A DNA stretch of 7,130 bases from positions 111,463-118,592 of the forward strand of contig NZ_KL585391.1 in NCBI RefSeq assembly GCF_000721935.1, in the 5' to 3' direction. The notes under the pieces were generated by a model, which had not been told where the DNA came from, ran no database searches, and saw only the letters and a program-made list of their open reading frames with translations. The translations under genes and the position numbers were made by a program. The stretch is from Streptomyces sp. NRRL WC-3549 (GTDB lineage: Bacteria; Actinomycetota; Actinomycetes; Streptomycetales; Streptomycetaceae). Below, in pieces: positions 1-5,063 of the stretch. Every line of letters starts with the position of its first letter. Positions within the stretch are counted from its first letter, which is position 1.

Positions 1-386
1 AGCGGATCCAAAGTGGCGGGCCGCCTCGCACCGCCACCCGCCCGCGTTCATCTCTCGAACGCATCGGCACGGAGCGTGGCGGGATCTGGGCCCTGCGCCC
101 ACATGCGGTAGCGGATGTGTCGATCGATCAAAGTGCGGATGCCTGGCACCCAGTGCCGCCATTTGAGAAGTGCAGCATTCAAAAGAGCGCTCATTTGAGC
201 TCGCCCTGCCTCAAGGGTGGCGAGAATCACTCTCAAGGGTGTGCTCAGATGTCACCATCCGGACACCCTGAACCCATCATGTGGTCACTTACCGGTGATC
301 ACCCATGGACGGAGCGTCACAGAACCACCTCGCCGGCGCTTCGGATCTCCGCCCGCCTCTCCGCCGCAGGCCCGGAACGCAGACAA
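1..386. other. gene-poor left flank with mixed base composition
   Basis: No convincing gene lies here. The stretch is less GC-biased than the rest of the window, especially about 100-300. It holds a 10-bp direct repeat, CTCAAGGGTG, at 210-219 and 232-241 (22-bp period), and a perfect 10-bp palindrome, GGTGATCACC, at 294-303. One short leftward ORF (listed separately) is doubtful. A rightward ORF at 217-402 runs into the dusB terminator, and its protein resembles nothing I recognise. The region could be ordinary intergenic DNA or the worn edge of an insertion; the sequence alone does not decide. Confidence 0.5.
48..236 (-). CDS. doubtful short ORF, unrecognised
   Basis: An open frame of 62 codons starting with TTG at 236; a shorter 48-codon version starts at the ATG at 194, which has a weak AGGG-type purine run about 9 bases upstream. 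The product is rich in Leu, Arg and Trp (for example KWRHWVPGIR) and has no domain I recognise. Third codon positions are only modestly G/C-rich, unlike the nearly saturated GC3 of dusB, glyS and the znu genes. It is therefore either non-coding, a remnant of a transferred gene, or a foreign gene. It lies downstream of the dusB terminator on the same strand. Confidence 0.15.
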   Translation of the reverse strand: MRVILATLEAGRAQMSALLNAALLKWRHWVPGIRTLIDRHIRYRMWAQGPDPATLRADAFER

Positions 387-410
387 AAGCCCGCTCATGT
401 GAGCGGGCTT
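385..410 (-). terminator. intrinsic terminator of dusB
   Basis: AAGCCCGCTCA (387-397) pairs perfectly with TGAGCGGGCTT (400-410), an 11-bp arm on each side of a tiny centre. Read on the minus strand the hairpin is followed by TTTTGTCT, a U-rich tail that is unusually good for this high-GC DNA. It sits about 40 bp past the dusB stop. On the plus strand there is no U tract, so it is oriented to end leftward transcription. Confidence 0.85.
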
Positions 411-450
411 CGTGGTGGGGCACTGGGTGCCTCCCGGTGGGAGGCGCCGC

Positions 451-1602
451 TCAGCCGCCGGAGGTGTCCAGCTCCGCCTCGGCGCCCACGCCCGCGCAGT
501 CGTACGGGTCCTTCAACCAGCCGTCCGGGAGCGCCACGCGGTTGTTGCCCGAGGTACGCCCCCGGGGGCCGTCCGCGCCGTCCGGCCACGGCTGGTCCAG
601 GTCCAGCTCCCGCAGCTGCGCGTCCAGCTCCGCCAGGGACGAGGTCACCGCGAGCTTCCTGCGCATCTCGGAGCCGACGGCGAAGCCCTTGAGGTACCAG
701 GCCACGTGCTTGCGGAAGTCGATCACGCCCCTGCTCTCGTCGCCGATCCACTCCCCCAGCAGCGTGGCGTGGCGCAGCATGACGTCCGCGACCTGCCGCA
801 GGGCGGGCGTCTGCCGGGCCCCGGTGCCCTCGAAGGCGCCGACCAGGTCGCCGAAGAGCCAGGGCCGGCCCAGGCAGCCGCGGCCGACGACCACGCCGTC
901 GCACCCGGTCTCGCGCATCATCCGCAGGGCGTCGTCGGCGCTCCAGATGTCGCCGTTGCCGAGGACGGGGATCTCCGGGACGTGCTCCTTGAGGCGGGCG
1001 ATCGCCTCCCAGTCGGCGGTGCCGCCGTAGTGCTGGGCGGTGGTCCTGCCGTGCAGCGCGACGGCCGTGACGCCCTCCTCGACGGCGATGCGGCCGGCGT
1101 CGAGATAGGTGAGGTGGTCGTCGTCGATGCCCTTGCGCATCTTGATGGTGACCGGGAGGTCACCGGCGCCCGCCACGGCCTCTCTGAGGATCGCCCGGAG
1201 CAGCGGCCGCTTGAACGGCAGCGCCGAGCCGCCGCCCTTGCGGGTGACCTTGGGGACGGGGCAGCCGAAGTTCAGGTCGATGTGGTCGGCGAGGTCCTCC
1301 TCGACGATCATCCGGACCGCCTTGCCGACGGTGTCCGGGTCCACTCCGTACAGCTGGATGGAGCGCGGGGTCTCGCTCGCGTCGAAGTGGATGAGCTGCA
1401 TGGTCTTCTCGTTGCGCTCGACCAGCGCCCGCGTGGTGATCATCTCGCTGACGAACAGCCCCTTGCCGCCGGAGAACTCCCGGCACAGGGTGCGGAACGG
1501 GGCGTTGGTGATGCCGGCCATCGGGGCCAGCACCACGGGCGGCTGCACGGTGTGCGGGCCGATACGGAGCGGGGCGGGGGCGGCGGGGGCGAGCGTGGTC
1601 AT
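451..1602 (-). CDS. dusB: tRNA-dihydrouridine synthase (DusB-type)
   Basis: Flavoprotein of 383 residues that reduces uridine to dihydrouridine in the D-loop of tRNAs, using FMN and NADPH, in the cytoplasm. Seen in the protein: the N-terminal FMN-barrel motif APMAGITN (26-33), the motif NFGCP (111-115) with the expected catalytic Cys114, KMRKG (154-158), HGRT (184-187), NGDIWS (216-221) and the phosphate-binding GRGCLGRPW (240-248). The C-terminal helical part follows from about 265. The start was taken at ATG 1602 because homology begins there. The frame stays open for 80 more codons upstream, but that part is low-complexity Pro/Gly/Arg/Ala of the kind GC-rich DNA produces by chance. The six Gs directly before the ATG are too close for a normal ribosome site. 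A GACAAT hexamer ends 6 bases before the ATG, so a leaderless message is possible, but I see no good -35. Monocistronic: a hairpin-ended gene lies upstream and a U-tailed terminator downstream. Confidence 0.95.
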   Translation of the reverse strand: MTTLAPAAPAPLRIGPHTVQPPVVLAPMAGITNAPFRTLCREFSGGKGLFVSEMITTRALVERNEKTMQLIHFDASETPRSIQLYGVDPDTVGKAVRMIVEEDLADHIDLNFGCPVPKVTRKGGGSALPFKRPLLRAILREAVAGAGDLPVTIKMRKGIDDDHLTYLDAGRIAVEEGVTAVALHGRTTAQHYGGTADWEAIARLKEHVPEIPVLGNGDIWSADDALRMMRETGCDGVVVGRGCLGRPWLFGDLVGAFEGTGARQTPALRQVADVMLRHATLLGEWIGDESRGVIDFRKHVAWYLKGFAVGSEMRRKLAVTSSLAELDAQLRELDLDQPWPDGADGPRGRTSGNNRVALPDGWLKDPYDCAGVGAEAELDTSGG

Positions 1603-1853
1603 CCCCCCATTGTCGCGCACGCCGCGAAGATCGCTCCCGCCGCCCGCCGGTCCCGCCCAGGCGCCGTCGGGCGCGGCCCCGGCCAGGTGTTCCGGGCCCG
1701 GCCCGGCCCCTCTCCGGCCGGGGCGTGCGCCACCCGAGCGGGCCGCCGAGGGCCCCGACGGAGGCCGGTGCGGTCGAGGCGCGGCAGCCCCGCCCGGTAC
1801 GCCCGCCGGGGCCCGGCCCCGGTCGCCGGGCCCGGCCCTCACGGCACACGTGT
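1603..1853. other. GC-rich spacer upstream of dusB
   Basis: No gene. The stretch is dominated by repeated GGCCCGG/GGGCCC words and gives long, meaningless open frames on both strands. An inverted repeat, GCCCCGGCC (1676-1684) with GGCCGGGGC (1716-1724), has a 31-base loop, which is not remarkable at this base composition. The dusB promoter must lie in here or at the right end, but I cannot place its -35 with confidence. A 12-bp perfect palindrome, GCACACGTGTGC (1844-1855), abuts the terminator of the next gene. Confidence 0.5.
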
Positions 1854-1887
1854 GCGGGCCCGGACCGCCGAAGTGGTCCGGGCCCGC
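1854..1887 (-). terminator. hairpin terminator of the small gene at 1914-2123
   Basis: GCGGGCCCGGACC (1854-1866) and GGTCCGGGCCCGC (1875-1887) form a 13-bp perfect stem with an 8-base loop, 26 bp past the stop codon of the leftward small gene. There is no U tract on either side, which is common for terminators in streptomycetes. The symmetry means it could also reduce transcription from the other direction. Confidence 0.7.
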
Positions 1888-1913
1888 GGCCGGCGTCGGG
1901 CGCCGGGGGTGGG

Positions 1914-2123
1914 TCAGCTCTGCGCCGCGTCCTGCCCGGGCGCCTCGTCCTTCGCCCCGGGGGCTGCGGCGCGCTCACGCATCTTGCGCAGCAGCTCCTG
2001 CTTCTGGTCGGCCGACGCCTTGCGGTCGGCTTCGCGTGCGGGGCCGTTGCCCTGCTGGTCGGCGCGGGACAGCTTCTTGCGCTGTCCGCCTACGCCGAGG
2101 AGGTTGTTGCGGCTCTTGGCCAC
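1914..2123 (-). CDS. small basic conserved hypothetical protein
   Basis: A 69-residue hydrophilic protein. It starts with GTG at 2123, chosen because GGGAG at 2130-2134 gives a well-spaced ribosome site and because its first residues (AKSRNNLLGVGGQRKKLSR) look like a conserved N-terminal core. The middle, roughly 35-52, is a charged helix (KQELLRKMRER). The tail is low-complexity Ala/Gly/acidic. There is no signal peptide or membrane segment. It resembles, from memory, the short actinobacterial family labelled DUF6243; I am not certain of that name, and no function is known to me. It stands between glyS and dusB on the same strand but with hairpins on both sides, so it is probably transcribed on its own. 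Codon use is typical of the genome, which supports it being real. Confidence 0.75.
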   Translation of the reverse strand: MAKSRNNLLGVGGQRKKLSRADQQGNGPAREADRKASADQKQELLRKMRERAAAPGAKDEAPGQDAAQS

Positions 2124-2129
2124 GGCGTT

Positions 2130-2134
2130 CTCCC
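2130..2134 (-). promoter_or_regulatory. ribosome binding site of the small gene
   Basis: Read leftward the sequence is GGGAG, 6 bases before the GTG at 2123. It fixes that GTG as the start. The ATG just upstream of it (ATGGGAGAAC) is out of frame. Confidence 0.7.
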
Positions 2135-2194
2135 ATTCGTGGTGAGACGTGAGGTCGGAAGTGGTCGGGGAACCGGTGGATCGGTTCGACGGCG

Positions 2195-2222
2195 GGCGGG
2201 CCCTTCGCGGTCCGGGCCCGCC
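2195..2222 (-). terminator. hairpin after the 9-codon mini-ORF
   Basis: GGCGGGCCC (2195-2203) and GGGCCCGCC (2214-2222) form a 9-bp perfect stem with a 10-base loop. It begins 6 bases past the stop of the possible mini-ORF at 2229-2258 and about 70 bp before the small gene at 2123. It could be a terminator or attenuator for leftward transcription; no U tract is present. An additional short inverted repeat, GAACCG (2170-2175) with CGGTTC (2182-2187), lies between it and the small gene. Confidence 0.45.
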
Positions 2223-2228
2223 GCGCGC

Positions 2229-2258
2229 TCACTCGTAGATCTGGAAGAACGAGTACAT
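2229..2258 (-). CDS. possible 9-codon mini-ORF (MYSFFQIYE)
   Basis: A leftward ATG at 2258 followed by eight sense codons and TGA encodes MYSFFQIYE. All eight codons after the ATG end in G or C and are the ones this genome prefers, whereas the in-frame codons just upstream (TCT, CTT) are not. Four of nine residues are aromatic. A GAGG lies 12 bases upstream, which is a long spacing for a ribosome site. The frame is open upstream, so it could also be the end of a slightly longer peptide beginning at GTG 2294. It sits between two hairpins (2281-2320 and 2195-2222), a layout like that of leader peptides, but no regulated gene is obvious beyond the small gene at 2123. Coding status is unproven. 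Confidence 0.25.
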   Translation of the reverse strand: MYSFFQIYE

Positions 2259-2280
2259 GCCGGAAAGGTACCTCGGAGAC

Positions 2281-2320
2281 CGGACCCCGCTCACCCGGTT
2301 TTCGGGGTGAGCGGGGTCCG
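2281..2320. terminator. 16-bp perfect hairpin between glyS and the mini-ORF
   Basis: CGGACCCCGCTCACCC (2281-2296) pairs without mismatch with GGGTGAGCGGGGTCCG (2305-2320), with the 8-base loop GGTTTTCG. This is the longest stem in the window. It is downstream of, and separate from, the hairpin that immediately follows glyS, so it may be a second (tandem) terminator of glyS or the end or leader of another transcript. No U tract follows in either direction. Confidence 0.6.
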
Positions 2321-2379
2321 GCGCCAGGCGGACGGGCCGGCCGCCGCCCGGTGGGCCTCGGCCACGGCCCCCTCACGGG

Positions 2380-2415
2380 GAAGCCCCCGGGCGCGGTCGC
2401 GGACCCGGGGGCTTC
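2380..2415 (-). terminator. hairpin terminator of glyS
   Basis: GAAGCCCCCGGG (2380-2391) and CCCGGGGGCTTC (2404-2415) form a 12-bp perfect stem with a 12-base loop, 20 bp past the glyS stop. There is no U tract, as usual in this DNA. Confidence 0.75.
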
Positions 2416-2435
2416 GTCACCGTACGGCTGCGGCG

Positions 2436-3818
2436 TCAGCAGCCCAGCAGACGGGAGCCGAGGTAGGCCTGGATCTGGTCCAGGGAGACCCGCTCCTGCT
2501 TCATGGTGTCGCGCTCGCGCACGGTCACCGCGTTGTCGTCCAGGGTGTCGAAGTCGACGGTGACGCAGAACGGCGTGCCGATCTCGTCCTGGCGGCGGTA
2601 GCGGCGGCCGATGGCGCCCGCGTCGTCGAACTCGATGTTCCAGTTCTGCCGCAGGTCGGTCGCGAGGCCCTTGGCCTTCGGGGACAGCTGCGGGTTGCGG
2701 GACAGCGGCAGGACCGCGACCTTGACCGGCGCCAGGCGCGGGTCGAGGCGCATCACGGCGCGCTTCTCCATGACGCCCTTGGCGTTGGGGGCCTCGTCCT
2801 CGCTGTAGGCGTCGAGCAGGAACGCCAGCATCGCTCGGCCGACACCGGCCGCGGGCTCGATGACGTACGGCGTGTAGCGCTCGCTCTTCTCCTGGTCGAA
2901 GTAGGAGAGGTCCGTACCCGAGGCCTTGGAGTGCGCCGTGAGGTCGTAGTCGGTGCGGTTGGCGACGCCCTCCAGCTCGCCCCACTCGCTGCCGCCGAAG
3001 CGGAAGCGGTACTCGATGTCGGCGGTGCGCTTGGAGTAGTGGGAGAGCTTCTCCTGCGGGTGCTCGAACCAGCGCATGTTCTCCTCGCGCATGCCGAGGC
3101 CGGTGTACCAGTTCCAGCGCTGCTGCATCCAGTACTCCTGCCACTCCTCGTCCTCACCCGGCTTGACGAAGAACTCCATCTCCATCTGCTCGAACTCGCG
3201 GGTGCGGAAGATGAAGTTGCCCGGAGTGATCTCGTTCCGGAAGGACTTGCCCATCTGCGCGATGCCGAACGGCGGCTTCTTGCGCGAGGTCTGCTGCACC
3301 TGGCCGAAGTTGGTGAAGATGCCCTGGGCGGTCTCCGGGCGCAGGTAGGCGACGGAGCCGGAGTCCTGGGTCGGGCCGAGGTGGGTCGACAGGAGGCCGG
3401 AGAACTGCTTGGGCTCGGTGAAGGTGCCCTTGTTGCCGCAGTTGGGGCAGTTGAGGTCGGCGAGGCCGTTCGCCGGGAGCTTGCCGTGCTTCTCCTCGTA
3501 CGCCTCCTCCAGGTGGTCGGCGCGGTAGCGCTTGTGGCAGGAGGTGCACTCGGTGAGCGGGTCCGAGAACGTGGCGACGTGGCCGGAGGCGACCCAGACC
3601 TCGGGGGCCAGGATGACCGACGAGTCGAGGCCGACCACGTCCTCGCGGGAGGTGACCATGTAGCGCCACCACTGGCGCTTGAGGTTCTCCTTCAGCTCAA
3701 CACCCAGCGGTCCGTAGTCCCAGGCGGCCTTCTGGCCACCGTAGATCTCACTGCAGGGGTAGACGAAGCCACGGCGCTTGCTCAGGCTGACGATGGTGTC
3801 GATCTTGTCGGCGGCCAC
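2436..3818 (-). CDS. glyS: glycine--tRNA ligase, class II dimeric type
   Basis: Cytoplasmic enzyme that charges tRNA-Gly with glycine using ATP; 460 residues, of the alpha2 class II type rather than the alpha2-beta2 type. Seen: an N-terminal start typical of the family ([20 protein letters not shown]), the glycine-pocket and subunit-interface region with DYGPLG (34-39), a four-cysteine insertion (Cys91, Cys94, Cys124, Cys127) that should bind zinc, class II motif 2 with FRNE (193-196), motif 3 around [11 protein letters not shown] (321-331), and the anticodon-binding domain from about 360 to the C-terminus. The start was taken at GTG 3818: homology begins there and a GAAGAGAG purine run precedes it. 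The frame is open for 53 more codons, but that part looks non-coding. Divergent from znuA, with the promoters in the shared 217-bp gap. Downstream it is closed by a hairpin. Nothing appears to be missing. Confidence 0.97.
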   Translation of the reverse strand: MAADKIDTIVSLSKRRGFVYPCSEIYGGQKAAWDYGPLGVELKENLKRQWWRYMVTSREDVVGLDSSVILAPEVWVASGHVATFSDPLTECTSCHKRYRADHLEEAYEEKHGKLPANGLADLNCPNCGNKGTFTEPKQFSGLLSTHLGPTQDSGSVAYLRPETAQGIFTNFGQVQQTSRKKPPFGIAQMGKSFRNEITPGNFIFRTREFEQMEMEFFVKPGEDEEWQEYWMQQRWNWYTGLGMREENMRWFEHPQEKLSHYSKRTADIEYRFRFGGSEWGELEGVANRTDYDLTAHSKASGTDLSYFDQEKSERYTPYVIEPAAGVGRAMLAFLLDAYSEDEAPNAKGVMEKRAVMRLDPRLAPVKVAVLPLSRNPQLSPKAKGLATDLRQNWNIEFDDAGAIGRRYRRQDEIGTPFCVTVDFDTLDDNAVTVRERDTMKQERVSLDQIQAYLGSRLLGC

Positions 3819-3912
3819 GGTGCTCTCTTCATTACGACGGCGGAACTGGACAGGAACGGCGCGAACCGCCTCGGTCGGACGGTGCTCGGGGGAGACGGGC
3901 GGCGAATGACTC

Positions 3913-3943
3913 AGATTAGCGGCGCGCGCACCCATTGGATCAA
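3913..3943 (-). promoter_or_regulatory. candidate glyS promoter
   Basis: Read leftward: TTGATC (complement of 3938-3943), a 19-base spacer and TAATCT (complement of 3913-3918). This fits the TTGAnn / TAnnnT pattern of the main vegetative sigma factor of streptomycetes, apart from a slightly long spacer. It would give a leader of roughly 90 bases before the GTG at 3818. Leader length and content do not fit a T-box. Confidence 0.4.
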
Positions 3944-3998
3944 ATCGGTGGGGGTCCGAGGACACCGGAACCACCATCCGGTCATCTCATCAGCCTTG

Positions 3999-4028
3999 TT
4001 GACAATCGTTTCCACTTTAGTTGAAAAT
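3999..4028 (+). promoter_or_regulatory. znuA core promoter, probably leaderless
   Basis: A perfect -35 hexamer, TTGACA (3999-4004), an 18-base spacer and GAAAAT (4023-4028, 4 of 6 matches to TATAAT). The expected transcription start, 7-8 bases after the -10, coincides with the A of the znuA ATG at 4036. No Shine-Dalgarno-like run precedes that ATG, which agrees with a leaderless message. Both Zur-box-like sites overlap these elements. Confidence 0.55.
4000..4014 (+). promoter_or_regulatory. Zur-box-like operator 1 (over the -35)
   Basis: TGACAATCGTTTCCA matches 11 of 15 positions of the streptomycete Zur-box consensus as I recall it (TGAAAATGATTTTCA). It covers the -35 of znuA, so zinc-loaded Zur bound here would exclude RNA polymerase. 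zur itself lies at the end of the same cluster. Confidence 0.6.
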
Positions 4029-4036
4029 GGATGTCA
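4022..4036 (+). promoter_or_regulatory. Zur-box-like operator 2 (over the -10 and start)
   Basis: TGAAAATGGATGTCA matches 12 of 15 positions of the same consensus; its left half, TGAAAATG, is perfect. Its centre is 22 bp from the centre of operator 1, about two helical turns, so two Zur dimers could sit on the same DNA face. It covers the -10 and ends on the first base of the chosen znuA ATG. Confidence 0.6.
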
Positions 4037-5022
4037 TGAACGTACGCCGCCTCATACCCACCACCGCCGTCGCCGGAGCAGTCGTCCTCGGCCTCACGAC
4101 GCTCTCCGCCTGCTCCTCCTCCGACGCGACCGGCGGGGGGAGCGACGGCAAGCTGGGCGTCGTGGCGTCCTTCTACCCGATGCAGTACCTCGCCGAGGAG
4201 ATAGGCGGGTCGCACGTGTCCGTCACCACGCTGACGAAGCCGGGCGTCGAGCCGCACGACCTGGAGCTCTCCCCCAGGCAGATCGGCTCGCTGAGCGACG
4301 CCGACTACATCCTGTACCTCAAGGGCATCCAGCCCGCCGTGGACGACGCGGTGGGCCAGGCCGGGGTGAAGAACACCGTGGACGCGGCCTCCCTCACCAC
4401 GCTGGAGGACCACGGCACCGAGGTCGACGGCCACGACCACGAGGGCGAGGACGGCGAGGACCACGACCACGAGGGCGAGGACCACGGCCACGAGCACGTG
4501 GGTGCCGACCCGCACATCTGGCTGGACCCGGTGAAGTACGCCGAGGTCGCCGAAGGCGTCGGCACGTCCCTGGAGAAGGCCGACCCCGACCACGCCGCCG
4601 ACTACCGCGAGAACACCGCGAAGCTGGTCGACGAGCTGAACGCCCTGGACGAGGCGTACGAGGCCGGGCTGAAGGACACCGCCACCACGACCTTCATCAC
4701 CACCCACTCCGCCTTCGGCTACCTCGCCGAGCGCTACGGCCTCACCCAGGAGGGCATCGCCGGCCTCGACCCCGAGGCCGAGCCCAGCCCGGCCCGGATC
4801 AACGAGATCCACGCGGTCGCCGAGAAGAGCAAGGCGACCACCGTGTTCTTCGAGACGCTCGCCAGCGACAAGACCGCCTCCACCCTGGCCAAGGACCTCG
4901 GCCTCAGGACGGACGTCCTGGACCCGCTGGAGGGAATCACCGACCGGTCCAAGGGCGCTGACTACCTGGAGGTCATGAAGTCCAACCTGGCCGCGCTGCA
5001 GAAGGCACTCGGCGCGAAGTGA
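4036..5022 (+). CDS. znuA: zinc ABC transporter substrate-binding lipoprotein
   Basis: Cluster-A-I (cluster 9) metal-binding protein of 328 residues that captures zinc outside the membrane and hands it to ZnuB. Seen: a lipoprotein signal peptide with Arg4-Arg5, a hydrophobic stretch (about 11-22) and lipobox LSAC with Cys26 as the lipid site; likely metal ligands His74 (in EPHD), His160 (in DPHIWLD) and His224 (in THSAFGYL), with acidic Asp296 (in DVLDPLEG) as a possible fourth. A mobile His/Asp/Glu loop at about 126-154 (GHDHEGEDG repeated as DHDHEGEDH), the mark of zinc rather than manganese binders, lies just before His160. I chose ATG 4036 because it gives a normal signal peptide and fits the promoter. 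ATG 4027 and TTG 4021 are in frame but would lie inside the -10 region. First gene of znuA-znuC-znuB, expected to be repressed by Zur through the two upstream boxes. Confidence 0.93.
   Translation: MNVRRLIPTTAVAGAVVLGLTTLSACSSSDATGGGSDGKLGVVASFYPMQYLAEEIGGSHVSVTTLTKPGVEPHDLELSPRQIGSLSDADYILYLKGIQPAVDDAVGQAGVKNTVDAASLTTLEDHGTEVDGHDHEGEDGEDHDHEGEDHGHEHVGADPHIWLDPVKYAEVAEGVGTSLEKADPDHAADYRENTAKLVDELNALDEAYEAGLKDTATTTFITTHSAFGYLAERYGLTQEGIAGLDPEAEPSPARINEIHAVAEKSKATTVFFETLASDKTASTLAKDLGLRTDVLDPLEGITDRSKGADYLEVMKSNLAALQKALGAK
4431..4482 (+). repeat. 22-bp direct repeat encoding the metal-binding loop of ZnuA
   Basis: Positions 4431-4452 and 4461-4482 are identical over 22 bases with a 30-bp period, that is ten codons, so the reading frame is kept. 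Each copy encodes HDHEGED. The repeat has probably lengthened the His/acidic loop by in-frame duplication, and its copy number could vary between strains. Confidence 0.85.
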
Positions 5023-5053
5023 CCCCGCTCCCCCCTTCCCCGCCGGCAGCATC

Positions 5054-5058
5054 GGAGG
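5054..5058 (+). promoter_or_regulatory. ribosome binding site of znuC
   Basis: GGAGG, 5 bases before ATG 5064. It settles the znuC start in favour of 5064 over the in-frame GTG at 5019, which overlaps the znuA stop and would add a Pro/Ala-rich 15-residue lead. Confidence 0.85.
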
Positions 5059-5063
5059 CGCTC

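Noticed and set aside
1603..1842. Upstream extension of dusB by 80 codons
   Set aside because: The added residues are Pro/Gly/Arg/Ala low complexity. DusB homology starts at the ATG at 1602.
412..2145. 577-codon rightward frame opposite dusB and the small gene
   Set aside because: It is a shadow of dusB; its composition follows complementary codons and it has no recognisable domain or ribosome site.
3819..3910. T-box riboswitch in the glyS leader
   Set aside because: The leader implied by the promoter is about 90 bases and shows neither a specifier stem nor a T-box bulge sequence. Glycine T-boxes are typical of Firmicutes.
3819..3977. Upstream extension of glyS by 53 codons
   Set aside because: The extension would include the candidate promoter and lacks homology. 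The conserved N-terminus begins at GTG 3818, preceded by a purine-rich site.
3964..3982. Inverted repeat ACCGGA / TCCGGT in the glyS-znuA gap as an operator
   Set aside because: Six-base arms with a 7-base loop are expected by chance in this DNA, and the site fits no regulator I can name.
4021..4035. znuA starts at TTG 4021 or ATG 4027
   Set aside because: Both lie inside or next to the -10 element and Zur box and would lengthen the n-region of the signal peptide. ATG 4036 fits the promoter and gives a standard lipoprotein signal.
1725..4961. Very long rightward open frame (over 1000 codons) antisense to glyS and running through znuA
   Set aside because: It lacks family resemblance, is low-complexity Arg/Ala/Gly/Leu/Val, and exists because high-GC3 genes leave an antisense frame free of stops. 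glyS and znuA are clearly the coding frames.
3982..5052. 356-codon leftward frame opposite znuA
   Set aside because: It is a Gly/Val/Leu-rich shadow of znuA with no domain, and its start lies inside znuC's upstream region.
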